Positions 35,282-44,994 are shown, counted from the stretch's first letter. The stretch: 64,000 nucleotides of DNA from Fodinibius sp964490705 (GCA_964490705.1 CAZBCG010000004.1:62001-126000); one strand, 5' to 3'. Program-made: numbers and translations. Notes: generated from the letters alone by a model not told the origin.

Positions 35282-36097
35282 ATGTTTTCATCATCCTATA
35301 AAGCTGCGGTTGTCCAAATGAACAGCCAAACCGATCTGGATGCGAACCTGGAGCAGGTCTATAGTCTTATAAAAGACGCTGCACAAAATGATGCACTTGT
35401 CGTTGGATTGCCGGAAAATTTCGCTTTTCTCGGCGGACTGTCGATGCGAATGAAGCGAGCGGATGAAATTGCCGAACGTGTTCCTGAATTTTTATCTGCT
35501 ACTGCCAATGAGTTTTCTATTTATCTGATGGGCGGCAGCTATCCTGTGCCCACTTCAGAGGACAAGGTCAATAACCACTCTACGCTGTATAGTCCACAGG
35601 GAGACGAACTCACATCTTACAACAAAATTCACCTGTTTGATGTGGATCTGAGTGATGATGAAGCCTATCGGGAATCGGACTATGTAGAGCCCGGACTGTT
35701 GAAACCTGCAGTGTATCAGAATGATGAAATTGGCTGCTGGGGACTCACGGTCTGCTACGATCTGCGATTCCCTGAGCTGTATCGACAATTGGTGGGAGAG
35801 GGCGCCCAAATATTGTCGGTGCCCTCGGCCTTTACCTATACAACAGGACAAGATCACTGGGAGATATTATTGCGGGCCAGAGCCATTGAGAATACGGCTT
35901 ACGTTTTTGCGCCGGCTCAGACGGGTACGCACGGGGGCAACCGTAAAACATGGGGACATGCTATGATTGTGGATCCCTGGGGCGATGTGATTGCGGATGC
36001 CGGGGAAGAACCGGGCGTAGCTTATGGAGAGATTGATCCCGATAAATTAGAGAAGGTTCGTTCACAAATTCCTTCGTTACAACATCGGCGTTTGTAG
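35282..36097 (+). CDS. Carbon-nitrogen hydrolase (nitrilase superfamily, Nit-like)
   Basis: 271 residues. The nitrilase catalytic triad can be read: Glu45 in GLPENFAFLGG, Lys115 in YNKIHLFDVD and Cys158 in GLTVCYDLRFPELYR. The RAIENTAYVFAPAQTG segment and the HAMIVDPWGDVIADAGE end are typical of the Nit1/Nit2 (deaminated-glutathione amidase or omega-amidase) branch. The predicted reaction is hydrolysis of small amides in the cytoplasm. Confidence 0.88.
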   Translation: MFSSSYKAAVVQMNSQTDLDANLEQVYSLIKDAAQNDALVVGLPENFAFLGGLSMRMKRADEIAERVPEFLSATANEFSIYLMGGSYPVPTSEDKVNNHSTLYSPQGDELTSYNKIHLFDVDLSDDEAYRESDYVEPGLLKPAVYQNDEIGCWGLTVCYDLRFPELYRQLVGEGAQILSVPSAFTYTTGQDHWEILLRARAIENTAYVFAPAQTGTHGGNRKTWGHAMIVDPWGDVIADAGEEPGVAYGEIDPDKLEKVRSQIPSLQHRRL

Positions 36098-36132
36098 TAA
36101 ATCAATGAGATGCTAAGATCCTGTGGGCTTAG

Positions 36133-36166
36133 GCTCAACCGGGTTCTGAATTCGAAACAGTTGAGC
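36133..36166. repeat. Palindromic repeat, copy A
   Basis: GCTCAAC (36133-36139) and GTTGAGC (36160-36166) are perfect inverted arms. The core CTCAACCGGGTTCTGA..T.GAAAC resembles the sequence at 43342-43376 (CTCAACCGGATTCTGA..T.GAAAC). It follows the nitrilase stop and may act as a transcription terminator or a REP-like repeat. Confidence 0.5.
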
Positions 36167-36261
36167 TCAAATACCTAATGTTGGTTTTATGTAGCTTTAT
36201 GGCTGGGATAAAGGAGATCTTATCTTGTTCCAATGCTCTGCGTTGGGACAATTATACCATA

Positions 36262-37428
36262 TTATGAGTTGGGAGAGTATTGATAGAGCAATTGATCCAG
36301 TAACAGCAGCCCTCCAAAAAGTCCGGCAAGCACGATTACGCTCAACAGAGGTTCCCAGATGATAAATCCGCCGATGAATCCCAATACGGCCCCGAGATAT
36401 TGGATATAACGCAGCTGCTCGTTGGTAGCCGAGCGGATAATGTTGGCGATATGCTGTTCGTCGTAGCTGCGCAAGTTTTCTTCGACCAGCTTATGCACAT
36501 CCAGCTGATTGATAAGTTTATACAGGAGGGAGGTCACAATATTTTCGATGGCATCGCTGTGCTCGTCAATTTTCTGTGGCAGCTGATCCAGCAGCTCATC
36601 CATTTTATTTAAGCCATCTTCAACAGAGGTAGGAATTTGAATCAATGCTTCTTCGATAATGTGCTGCATCTCTTGTCCCTTGACAAAGGAATATGCCTTA
36701 AGCGCCACCTTTTCGAACGATTTGTCGTGAAGGGCATCTTCTATCTGAAGCAAAATCCGTTCGGCCAGTGCACCGCGTATCTCGGGATCGGCAATCATTT
36801 CGTCAACATAAGCAATAACCCACTGCTTGAGATCAGCCCGAAACTGGGGATCATCAATAATGCTTTTGATGTATTTTGTGGATTGCTCCCGGTAGCGACC
36901 AATGGCATTCGACTCACTAATCTTTTGTTTGATGATTTCTGGGTTGATCAGATCGTCGGAAACGGCTTGAGCCAGGCGGTAGGCAATACGATTTTTCTGG
37001 GCGGGGATCAGTCCGTGTCCCAATATCGGACGCTTTTTAGCTGGCTTAAAGAGCATAGTAATGGCCAGCCAGTTCGTAAAAAATCCGATTAATCCGCTGA
37101 CGCTTACGATTTTGAGAAGTCCCTCAAACTGCAGCGATGATCCCCAAAATTCAGTAGTAAGACCATTAAAATCCCAGAAAAAAGATACAATGAAAGTGAC
37201 GCCGAGCAGATAAGGAACGGCAGTTAGCAGATTGATGAGGGTAGAGCTGTATAATGCTTTGCGATCCGGCTGTTCTTTTCCCGCTGTTGATGATTGGGAC
37301 AAGTCTTCAATTCGACTGTACCGGGCAATAATCTGCCAGAGATTACGGGCATATTCGCGGGTTTTCTGCTTTGCTACATACAGCGCTTTATCGGTTTTTT
37401 GATCAGGTTTGAGCTGTTGTTCACTCAT
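36262..37428 (-). CDS. DUF445 domain-containing membrane protein
   Basis: 388 residues. Transmembrane helices are at about 66-84 (LINLLTAVPYLLGVTFIV), 107-127 (KIVSVSGLIGFFTNWLAITMLF) and the C-terminal 355-380. The GLIGFFTNWLAITMLFKP plus ILGHGLIPAQKNRIAYRLAQAVSDDLI signature defines DUF445 (YjiN-like). The long middle region is soluble and helix-rich. Members are widespread in bacteria without an assigned function, probably envelope related. The gene follows ybeY on the same strand with about 100 nt between. Confidence 0.85.
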   Translation of the reverse strand: MSEQQLKPDQKTDKALYVAKQKTREYARNLWQIIARYSRIEDLSQSSTAGKEQPDRKALYSSTLINLLTAVPYLLGVTFIVSFFWDFNGLTTEFWGSSLQFEGLLKIVSVSGLIGFFTNWLAITMLFKPAKKRPILGHGLIPAQKNRIAYRLAQAVSDDLINPEIIKQKISESNAIGRYREQSTKYIKSIIDDPQFRADLKQWVIAYVDEMIADPEIRGALAERILLQIEDALHDKSFEKVALKAYSFVKGQEMQHIIEEALIQIPTSVEDGLNKMDELLDQLPQKIDEHSDAIENIVTSLLYKLINQLDVHKLVEENLRSYDEQHIANIIRSATNEQLRYIQYLGAVLGFIGGFIIWEPLLSVIVLAGLFGGLLLLDQLLYQYSPNS

Positions 37429-37530
37429 AGTACAATTAATTTATCCTGTTGCCTAACGTAAAGGCTATACGCAAATATGACGAAGTAGTTAGGCCGGAGC
37501 AAGCGCTAGTTTACGACGGGGAGGGTACTA

Positions 37531-37977
37531 TTATTTGTTGCTTACCAAATCGAGATAGTGGTTTTCTTTGGCTGTCATCTGTTGTTTTTGCTCGTCGGTT
37601 TTATCTTCGTAGCCTGCCAGGTGAAGCAAGCCGTGAATGTAAATCCGCAAAAATTCTCGTTCTTCGGATTCATTAAACTCCGCGGCCTGCTCGCGAATTC
37701 TGGGGGCACAGCAGAACATTGTGCCTTCAATGGCACTGTTATCAGAAGATTCATCATACCGAAAAGTGATAATATCGGTCACATAATTGCGTTCGAGATG
37801 TTCTTTGTTGATACGGATGATTTCTTCTTCATCCACATAGACAACTTCTACAAACTGGAAGGAACAGTTTTCTGAATCAGAAAGGGCAGAGGCTACTGAA
37901 TAAAAAATTTCGGAAGAAAGAGGAAGGTCAAGATCTCTTTCGTTAAATACCTGGATATCAGGCTGAGAGTCAGCCAT
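37531..37977 (-). CDS. ybeY: Endoribonuclease YbeY (rRNA maturation)
   Basis: 148 residues. YbeY is a zinc endonuclease acting in 16S rRNA 3' maturation and ribosome quality control. The metal motif is HGLLHLAGYEDKTDEQ with two His of the usual H-x3-H-x5-H set. The third position is occupied by Asp in this sequence; Bacteroidota homologues commonly read GYKDK or similar, so this is not by itself a sign of inactivity. The preceding FRYDESSDNSAIEGTMFCC fits the YbeY mid-domain. It lies 5 nt after the 152-residue gene and upstream of DUF445. Confidence 0.88.
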   Translation of the reverse strand: MADSQPDIQVFNERDLDLPLSSEIFYSVASALSDSENCSFQFVEVVYVDEEEIIRINKEHLERNYVTDIITFRYDESSDNSAIEGTMFCCAPRIREQAAEFNESEEREFLRIYIHGLLHLAGYEDKTDEQKQQMTAKENHYLDLVSNK

Positions 37978-37982
37978 GGAAG

Positions 37983-38441
37983 TTAATCTTCGTCAAATGA
38001 GAAGTTGTCCAGATCGACAGATTCGGTAAGCGACAGGGCAATGGCACACATCATGAGATCTTCGGGCAGCTTGGTGAAATCGCTGTTTAAGATGGCATCG
38101 CCCACGTTAGCATATAAACTACAACCTGCAGCTTGCTCAACGATAAGACCGGAAGTGCGCTCCTGTTGGCGTCCGAAAAAGGTAACCTGCTTGAGCATGT
38201 CACTGGCAATGAACGCCGTACAATTGTGCAGCTGCAAAAAGGTATTTTGCGCATACACCGAAACCATATTCATATTGTCGCCGTGGACATCCAGACCAAG
38301 ATGAATTTCGAGTGCTAGCTTTCGGCCCTCTTCTTCGTTAACAACTTCAAGCCTATATACATCATTACCCAAAGGTTTGGCCGTTGTTTTCAAAACCTCG
38401 GCAATAGCGTCGATATTTTCTTTCGTGAACTGGTGAACCAT
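37983..38441 (-). CDS. Conserved-looking hypothetical protein
   Basis: 152 residues, soluble. Helices at about 5-20 (TKENIDAIAEVLKTTAKPL) precede strands DVYRLEVVNEEEGRKLALEIHLGLDVHG and NMVSVYAQNTFLQLHNCTAFIAS, then a helical C-terminal third (LPEDLMMCAIALSLTES) and an acidic tail. It contains no motif I can assign. Its stop is 5 nt before the ybeY start, so it may share the ybeY transcript and a ribosome-related role, but that is only positional inference. Confidence 0.6.
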   Translation of the reverse strand: MVHQFTKENIDAIAEVLKTTAKPLGNDVYRLEVVNEEEGRKLALEIHLGLDVHGDNMNMVSVYAQNTFLQLHNCTAFIASDMLKQVTFFGRQQERTSGLIVEQAAGCSLYANVGDAILNSDFTKLPEDLMMCAIALSLTESVDLDNFSFDED

Positions 38442-38548
38442 TGCGTATTAGCTTAAGCAATCGCAGTTTTAATTAGATGAAATATACTATTCCGAATCAA
38501 GAATTAGAAATTTTAGACTCGGGTGTTTTACATTCTAACATTCTGCAC

Positions 38549-41524
38549 TTACATACCGTATTTTTCCATCTGTGCTTCATTGGCTTCTCGGGATGTCGGA
38601 AGAGAAATCAGGTTGCCGGTGATACCGTTGACCTCTTCGGCAAGCGCTGTTGCCTGTTCGCTGTTACCGGCCAAATAATAGATATTTTGAATAATGGTGA
38701 GATGAAAAATATCTCGTGAAATACTGCGCGAGATATTTTGTCGGCGGCTCATCATATTCTGGATACGACGCTGCAACCGCTGTTTCTTGCTCATATCTGC
38801 ATTCTGTCGAGCCTCCTTTGTCTCTTCATTGAGTTTCTGCATGTCTGTCTGTAGGCGGGCAAATTTTGACCGGCTGTCTTGTAGATTTTCAATCGCCTGT
38901 GGTTTCACCTGTTCTGCCAGATCTAAAGCACTAGTGGTATCACCCACATCGGCATAGTTATGAGCATACAAGATCAGTGAGTTTATATTTGAAGCCGTAC
39001 GATTGAAGGGCAGATGTTCTTCGCCCCATCTGAGCCAGTATTTGGCGCTGTCGGGCTTGCCTATTTCTTTGTATTTGTTGGCCAGCTCGGTAATACTAAA
39101 CCTGTAATTACCCATCATACGACGGATATTCTCATCAAAATAGGCATCGGGATTATCCCACTCCCGGAACTTGAATTTCTTAAGTCGTTTGGCATGTATT
39201 TCCGGATTTATCCAGCCATAGTTTTGGGCTTCGTGCCGATCGGGTACCACACGAAATGCTTTGCCTTCGAAACGGAAATAAGGTTGTAAGTTAAGCTGAC
39301 TCTGTGAAGACACGGTATTGGCAAAATAGACGGGCCGCAACCAGCGATTGGTGCGAAGGATATCTAAAATCACCTCATCTTGTACTTGTGTATAGTAGCG
39401 CTCTTCACCGTCACGACCGGTACCTGCCGGACGTCCTTCGTAGTACCACCAAACGCTGTTATCCAGTGAATCGACCGGCATGCCAAAATCAACGCCTTCG
39501 GCATAAAGATTGACGGCCGTATCGGGCTTAACGCCGATCCGTTCTTTGTACATACTATCACCAGAAAATGCACTGCGGAGCAGATCTTTGTTTACCGGTA
39601 TGGAGAGGGTATCGGGTTCGTGCAGATCGTAACTTTGTGTCATCTCTTCGATTTCCTCATCGGTAAGCGAGATGGGTAGGGGAGCCGATTCGTGCGACCA
39701 CTGATCTCTAAGCTGTTTGATGTACCAATCAGTATTGAGCAGGCTCAGGCAAACGATGCGAACATCTGTCCGCACACCCTCAACTTCCTGAAGATACCAG
39801 AGAGGAAAAGTGTCGTTATCACCGTTGGTAAAAATGATGGAGTTGGGTGCCGTGGACTGTAGCAGGTTGTGCGCATAATCTGGAGCTACGTAACGCTCAC
39901 TGCGGTCGTGATCGTGGAAATTCTGGACACCCATTAGCAGAGGAGATGCACAAAACAGGATCCCTAATGTACCGTAAGCGGCAATTTTACTGGAGTTAAG
40001 GTACTCTTTAACCAATTCGATTAATCCAATGCCGCCCATACCAATCCATAAGGAAAAGGCAAAGAATGACCCCACGTAGGCATAGTCCCGTTCGCGGGGC
40101 TGCATGGGGGTCTGATTCAGAAATACAATGATCGCCAGTCCGGTGAATGCGAAGAGGGCAAAGACCGATAACGCCCGCTTCCAGTCGTTCTGGAAGTGAA
40201 AAAACATTCCAAATAATCCCAGTAAAAACGGGATATAGAAATAGCTGTTGTGGGCGGGATTGTCTTCGTGTTCGGTGTCCGTAAATCCGGCTTGCCAGCC
40301 GGCATCTTGTATGTCAGCATCGCGTCCAATGAAATTCCAGGCAAAATAACGCCAGTACATATGATTTACCTGGTAGTCGATAAAGAATTCCCAGTCGCTG
40401 GAATACTGCGAATATTGCTGGATATGCTGGGGATTAGTCGAATATCGCCGGGGGAAAAAGGTTTCATCCTCTCGGTTGATATTGCCTCTGGAGTTATCGT
40501 AGGTATAGCCAGTCAGCAGCGGTGTATCGCCATACTGTTTGCGTTCGAGATAGTCAATAAACGATTCTACGGTTTCGGGATCATTTTCGTCAATGGGGGG
40601 ATCGGCTGTAGATCGGATAAAAATAAGGGCATAGGAGGAGTAGCCAATTAAGATCATCGTGTAACAAAGGATCACGATGTTGGCCATCCGGTAATTATTC
40701 TTATGGGTATAATACAGCCCCCAGCTTATCACTAGAATGACCATGATGATAAATCCCATTGGCCCAATAAGGCCGTAACTGGCGTGGGTTACCTGTTCCA
40801 TAATTGTGGGTATGGATTGCAGGGTAAAGGGATAGATCAATAAGAACGACCCCGAAGCCAGTGCAGCCATCACGGCAAAAGAAGTCCAGTCGAATTCTCT
40901 CTTCTTGAAGTAGATGATTAACGCGACAAAGAACAGGCCCAGCAGGTTTAGCAGGTGAATCCCCAAAGCAATACCAAAGAGGTATGAAATGAGAATCAGC
41001 CAGCGTTCGTTATGCGGGGCATCGTGATTTTCGGCCCATACCAGTGCCAGCCAAACCACCATGGCGGTAAAAAACAGCGAAATAGCATAAACCTCGGCTT
41101 CTACCGCATTGAACCAAAAGGTATCGGTAACGGCAAAAGTAAAGGCGCCGAGCAGCGATCCGCCATACATCCCGATTTTGTCAATAGAGATCATCTCGTC
41201 GGGGGCGCCTTTCCATTCGCGAACCAGCCGCACGCCAATCAGATAAAGCAGCATGACCGCTAGGGCAGAGCTGAGTGCACTTATAAAGTTGATACTCACT
41301 GCTACATAGGCTGTAGGCATAAACATCGAGAAGAGGCGACCCAACAGCGAGTAAAACGGAGCACCGGGAGGGTGATTCACTTGCAGGCCGTGACCAACGG
41401 CGATAAATTCACCGGCATCCCAAAAGCTGGCCGTGGGAGCCATGGTAAGGCAGTATAAAATGAGGGATGCTAGAAATGTAAATAAGGCTAGCGTGCGGTT
41501 CGTTGATTTATGGTTCGAAAACAT
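38549..41524 (-). CDS. DUF2723 multipass membrane protein (putative O-glycosyltransferase-like)
   Basis: 991 residues. The N-terminal region is DUF2723: LYCLTMAPTASFWDAGEFIAVGHGLQVNHPPGAPFYSLLGRLFSM, where W-D-x-G-E is the acidic motif typical of GT-C glycosyltransferases and D/E is the likely catalytic residue. Over ten hydrophobic segments follow. The C-terminal 450 residues are soluble and periplasm-like, with TPR-type helices near the end (SAKYWLRWGEEHLPFN, STTSALDLAEQ). In Bacteroidota-like species such proteins are suggested protein O-mannosyltransferase relatives; substrate unproven. Monocistronic. Confidence 0.85.
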   Translation of the reverse strand: MFSNHKSTNRTLALFTFLASLILYCLTMAPTASFWDAGEFIAVGHGLQVNHPPGAPFYSLLGRLFSMFMPTAYVAVSINFISALSSALAVMLLYLIGVRLVREWKGAPDEMISIDKIGMYGGSLLGAFTFAVTDTFWFNAVEAEVYAISLFFTAMVVWLALVWAENHDAPHNERWLILISYLFGIALGIHLLNLLGLFFVALIIYFKKREFDWTSFAVMAALASGSFLLIYPFTLQSIPTIMEQVTHASYGLIGPMGFIIMVILVISWGLYYTHKNNYRMANIVILCYTMILIGYSSYALIFIRSTADPPIDENDPETVESFIDYLERKQYGDTPLLTGYTYDNSRGNINREDETFFPRRYSTNPQHIQQYSQYSSDWEFFIDYQVNHMYWRYFAWNFIGRDADIQDAGWQAGFTDTEHEDNPAHNSYFYIPFLLGLFGMFFHFQNDWKRALSVFALFAFTGLAIIVFLNQTPMQPRERDYAYVGSFFAFSLWIGMGGIGLIELVKEYLNSSKIAAYGTLGILFCASPLLMGVQNFHDHDRSERYVAPDYAHNLLQSTAPNSIIFTNGDNDTFPLWYLQEVEGVRTDVRIVCLSLLNTDWYIKQLRDQWSHESAPLPISLTDEEIEEMTQSYDLHEPDTLSIPVNKDLLRSAFSGDSMYKERIGVKPDTAVNLYAEGVDFGMPVDSLDNSVWWYYEGRPAGTGRDGEERYYTQVQDEVILDILRTNRWLRPVYFANTVSSQSQLNLQPYFRFEGKAFRVVPDRHEAQNYGWINPEIHAKRLKKFKFREWDNPDAYFDENIRRMMGNYRFSITELANKYKEIGKPDSAKYWLRWGEEHLPFNRTASNINSLILYAHNYADVGDTTSALDLAEQVKPQAIENLQDSRSKFARLQTDMQKLNEETKEARQNADMSKKQRLQRRIQNMMSRRQNISRSISRDIFHLTIIQNIYYLAGNSEQATALAEEVNGITGNLISLPTSREANEAQMEKYGM

Positions 41525-41783
41525 TCGCGCCTATGTGGATTAAATGCGATTAAATTCTCGTTATGTAGCAGGCAATAATAGCCATAGGTGGGATGGAATC
41601 AAAATATCCATACCCCAAAACGGATCAATTTATCAGAATTTTCAACGGCTGTGGCAAGTAAATATTTTTAAATCAAGTAATAGTTGGATACCAAAGGTTG
41701 CCACTCCCGGAAAAAATCCTTAAAAATAGACGCACGAAATTATCATTGATAAAGGTTTTTGAAAACAAAACTTGGAGAACTCT

Positions 41784-43295
41784 ATGAGCTCAGGTAATAG
41801 CGGTAGCAAACTTTTCTCATCAAAGCTGGGATTGATTCTCAGTGTGCTTGGTATTGCCGTAGGGACCGGTAATATTTGGCGGTTCCCGCGTATTGCGGCC
41901 CAAAATGGCGGAACCGATGGTGCCGGTGCTTTCTTGATTGCCTGGGTCTGCTGCCTGTTTCTGTTTTCTATTCCATTGATTATTGCCGAGTACGGTATCG
42001 GGCGTAACGGGCGCAAAGGAGTAATTGGCTCGTTTATCAAACTTGTCGGTAAAAAATATGCCTGGATGGGCAGCTTTATCGGCTTTGTGGCTACGGCCAT
42101 CATGTTTTACTACAGCGTAGTTGCGGGATGGTGTTTGTATTATCTGGTTGAGTCGATCACGAGCAGTTTGCCGGCCAATGTAGAACAGGCTGAAGCTGTT
42201 TGGTACGGATTTCAGGGATCGGCATGGCCATCCGTTTTTCACGCTCTCATGATGGGACTGGGAGGCTACATTGTGGTGAAAGGGATTTCGTCTATCGAGC
42301 GAATCAATAAAGTGTTGATTCCATCGCTGCTGTTAGTGGTGATCATATCACTTATCCGGGCAGTAACACTAGAGGGCAGCGGTCAAGGGCTCGAATATCT
42401 GTTTACCCCCGACTGGTCGATGCTGAGCGAACCCAGCCTCTGGCTCGAAGCACTTACCCAAAATGCCTGGGATACCGGTGCTGCGTGGGGACTCATTTTG
42501 ACCTACGGAGCCTACATGCGCACCCGTGATGATATCACCATCAGTGCCTTTCAAACGGGCATTGGCAATAATATTGTATCGTTGCTGGCCGCTATGACAA
42601 TTTTTGCCACTGTTTTTGGAACGCTGGGCAGCAGTATGGCCAACGGCGAAATTTTGGACCTTATGAAAACATCAGGGCCAGCCTCGACGGGACTAACATT
42701 TATGTGGATGCCTCAGCTTTTCAATGAGATGGCGGGCGGCCCAATTTTTGCTATTCTCTTTTTCCTGGGATTGACCTTCGCGGCCTTTAGCTCTCTGATC
42801 TCTATGATTGAATTGGCCAGCCGCGTGTTTGTGGATATGGGATTCCCGCGCAAAAATGCCACAATCGGTATCTGTATAACCGGTTTTCTGCTGGGGATGC
42901 CCTCTGCAATTTCTACGGATATTTTGGCCAACCAAGATTTTGTGTGGGCAGTAGGACTGATGGTTTCCGGGGCTTTTATGTCATTTGCGATCATTAAATT
43001 TGATCCCGATAAGTTCCGTACCGAAATCGTTAATAACGAAGAAAGCAGGTTTCAACTAGGCAAATGGTGGTCGGTCATCATCAAGTACGTAGTGCCCGTT
43101 GAGGTAATTTCATTGCTCATCTGGTGGATCTATCTAAGTATCACGGCCTATGCTCCCGACAGCTGGTACAATCCGCTGAGTGCGTTTTCTGTGGCTACCA
43201 TTGCCGTTCAGTGGGGCATTGCGATGGGACTGTCGTATGTTTACAATGACAAGCTCGCTGGTAACACCATGCAAGCTGATGAAGCTAAAAGTTAG
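41784..43295 (+). CDS. Sodium-dependent transporter (NSS/SNF family)
   Basis: 503 residues from ATG 41784; a TTG 12 nt upstream is in frame. About eleven to twelve membrane helices. The family core is GIAVGTGNIWRFPRIAAQNGGTDGAGAFLIAW in helix 1 (GxGNxWRFP sodium/substrate site), then RNGRKGVIGSF and AGWCLYYLVES. Later PIFAILFFLGLTFAAFSSLISMIE and FVDMGFPRKNATI match helices 8-9 of NSS transporters. The family includes LeuT-type neutral amino-acid symporters; the substrate here is not deducible. Located in the inner membrane. Confidence 0.9.
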   Translation: MSSGNSGSKLFSSKLGLILSVLGIAVGTGNIWRFPRIAAQNGGTDGAGAFLIAWVCCLFLFSIPLIIAEYGIGRNGRKGVIGSFIKLVGKKYAWMGSFIGFVATAIMFYYSVVAGWCLYYLVESITSSLPANVEQAEAVWYGFQGSAWPSVFHALMMGLGGYIVVKGISSIERINKVLIPSLLLVVIISLIRAVTLEGSGQGLEYLFTPDWSMLSEPSLWLEALTQNAWDTGAAWGLILTYGAYMRTRDDITISAFQTGIGNNIVSLLAAMTIFATVFGTLGSSMANGEILDLMKTSGPASTGLTFMWMPQLFNEMAGGPIFAILFFLGLTFAAFSSLISMIELASRVFVDMGFPRKNATIGICITGFLLGMPSAISTDILANQDFVWAVGLMVSGAFMSFAIIKFDPDKFRTEIVNNEESRFQLGKWWSVIIKYVVPVEVISLLIWWIYLSITAYAPDSWYNPLSAFSVATIAVQWGIAMGLSYVYNDKLAGNTMQADEAKS

Positions 43296-43667
43296 CCAGG
43301 ATGTCCAAGTCTCCAGCACTTCTAAGTGCCGGGGAATCTAACCTCAACCGGATTCTGACTTTGAAACCGATTGAATGAAACAGCAAACCGAATGAGTTTG
43401 GAAAAAAACTATTCACCCGATGACAACCCCAGTCATCAGGTGAAGTGACAATAGCTTTAAAATCCTCAGGATTTGGTACCTCATACTTTTCAAGTTTTGG
43501 CAACTTGGAAAGTATCTGTAGCTAAAAAAGTGAATTGGCACTCCCGACCGCTCTTACGTCTCAGGACGTGTAACTCCTTCGTAGCAGTGCGAATCATCAA
43601 AGACAACCCTCACAGAGTTTCGAGCCCTGTCAGAGTTGGCGTAACCTGATGAAGGGCAAAGCTTATT
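43296..43667. repeat. 372-bp intergenic region holding palindromic repeats
   Basis: No convincing gene. 43342-43376 resembles the palindrome at 36133-36166. CACCCGATGAC (about 43416) and GTCATCAGGTG (about 43434) form an 11-bp stem with one mismatch. Farther on, ACAGAGTTTCGAG and CTGTCAGAGTT look like the short repeat arms common in this phylum. A minus-strand frame (about 43285-43503) is a translation of these repeats, not a protein-coding gene. Confidence 0.5.
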
Positions 43668-44201
43668 TTAGCTATCCATTTTCTGTTCGATCCGGCTCAG
43701 CGAATCCCTGATTTCTTTAAGCACTTCAAGGGTCGATTCGCTGGTTTCCGTGCTTGAATCTCCATACTTATTTTCTGTAACAATATCGCGTTGCTCAAGC
43801 ACGCGGCTGCGGAAGTCGGCGGCACTCTTAATGCCTATCAGCGTCAAATCAGCCTGGCCTTGTCCGCTGCCGCCTGCTGTTTCTACTTTGAGGATACTGA
43901 GCCCAAAATAGCGCAGCAGGGGACCTTCTTTGAAGGTGAGATCCTGAATTTTATCCAAAGGGATAGTACGCTCGATATGAAAAATTATGCCTTTTTCGAA
44001 GCGCAGGGCACGAGTAGTGAGTTCTGCGCTGAGCCGGTCGAAATAGCGGTTAATTAAGATGCCTCCGAAAATCCAAAAGAAGGGCAGCAATACAATCCCC
44101 ACAATAGTGATGGTTAATAGCAGGGAGAAATAAACCTTGAGATAGGTTTTAATTTTGGGATTAAATTCGCCTTTGAGCAGGATTTTAGATTTTGTAGCCA
44201 T
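43668..44201 (-). CDS. Bacterial PH domain membrane protein (YdbS/YdbT-like)
   Basis: 177 residues. Two adjacent hydrophobic stretches (FSLLLTITIVGIVLLPFFWIFGG, about 29-52) precede a bPH_2 (DUF304) domain: SAELTTRALRFEKGIIFHIERTIPLDKIQDLTFKEGPLLRYFGLSILKVETAGG. The C-terminus is a Glu/Lys helix. This is the membrane-PH arrangement of the YdbS/YdbT proteins, which affect membrane or lipid-linked processes in other bacteria; the role here is not known. It is followed by the repeat-rich intergenic region. Confidence 0.8.
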   Translation of the reverse strand: MATKSKILLKGEFNPKIKTYLKVYFSLLLTITIVGIVLLPFFWIFGGILINRYFDRLSAELTTRALRFEKGIIFHIERTIPLDKIQDLTFKEGPLLRYFGLSILKVETAGGSGQGQADLTLIGIKSAADFRSRVLEQRDIVTENKYGDSSTETSESTLEVLKEIRDSLSRIEQKMDS

Positions 44202-44255
44202 ATCTGATCTGTTTTGCTTGACGTGTGTTCTACTACGATAAGAAAAGTGTATTCA

Positions 44256-44284
44256 ATAAAAAAAGGCAGATAAATTATCTGCCC
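44256..44284 (-). terminator. Rho-independent terminator of msrB
   Basis: Read on the minus strand, GGCAGATAA (44283-44275) pairs with TTATCTGCC (44273-44265) around a single loop base, followed by a T run (44264-44258). It lies 25 nt past the msrB stop. Confidence 0.8.
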
Positions 44285-44308
44285 TTGCTCTTAAAGTCTC
44301 AGAGGTGA

Positions 44309-44908
44309 TTAGTTTGATCCTTCCTTTTGCTTTATCGGAAGATTTGCAACATCTGTTTCGGATAAATCCATTTCTTCGAAATCCAGCGCCAGTGAGTTCA
44401 GGCAATAGCGCAGACCCGTTGGCTCGGGACCGTCCTCAAAAACGTGTCCCAAATGCGATCCACAGCGGCTGCACACCGTTTCTGTTCGAGTCATAAAGAA
44501 GCTTTCATCTTTTTTTTCGCCCACCACCGACGGCTTTATCGGTTTCCAGAAGCTGGGCCATCCGGTTCCGGACTCGTATTTTGTCTCGGATGTAAAAACG
44601 GGTTGCCCACAGGCCCCACAGTAGTAAACGCCCTCTTTTTTGCTGTCGTAATACTTATTGATATACGGTAATTCGGTACCGCGTCCTCTCAAAATGCGAT
44701 ATTCATCCGAAGTCAGTCGTTCTCTCCATTGTTCTTCGGTTAGTTGCACTTCATACTTGTCCATGGAATCGGCTTGGGCATTCATTGATTGGTGGGTATG
44801 CATAGACGCTTTCTGGATGTTTTGCTCAGGAGTTGTCTCCGATTGATTGCAGCCGATAACAAGAGCAGCAATTAACAGTATTGGGATAAGATATTTCATA
44901 ATCATCAT
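44309..44908 (-). CDS. msrB: Peptide methionine-(R)-S-oxide reductase, lipoprotein form
   Basis: 199 residues from ATG 44908 (frame open to 44941). An N-terminal lipobox signal (LIAALVIGC) places it on a membrane facing outward. The SelR domain begins about residue 65: WRERLTSDEYRILRGRGTELPY, with zinc cysteines YYCGACGQP and CSRCGSHLGHVFEDG and the catalytic cysteine in GLRYCLNSLALDF. MsrB repairs the R-form of methionine sulfoxide; here it would protect envelope proteins. The reducing partner is not encoded next to it. Confidence 0.92.
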   Translation of the reverse strand: MMIMKYLIPILLIAALVIGCNQSETTPEQNIQKASMHTHQSMNAQADSMDKYEVQLTEEQWRERLTSDEYRILRGRGTELPYINKYYDSKKEGVYYCGACGQPVFTSETKYESGTGWPSFWKPIKPSVVGEKKDESFFMTRTETVCSRCGSHLGHVFEDGPEPTGLRYCLNSLALDFEEMDLSETDVANLPIKQKEGSN

Positions 44909-44994
44909 GTCGAGATTCAAGCTTCTATAACTAATACGCAATACAGCTGAAATTAGTTTGCTTTTTTATGATGATCTGAAAAGGATTTCGCTTA

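Noticed and set aside
37531..37977. Missing third His in the YbeY metal motif as a sign of inactivation
   Set aside because: Related phyla commonly have Asp at this place, so it is probably normal for the lineage.
43285..43503. 72-residue minus-strand frame (MPKLEKYEVPNPED..)
   Set aside because: It overlaps palindromic repeats and the end of the transporter gene; it is more easily explained as a translated repeat.
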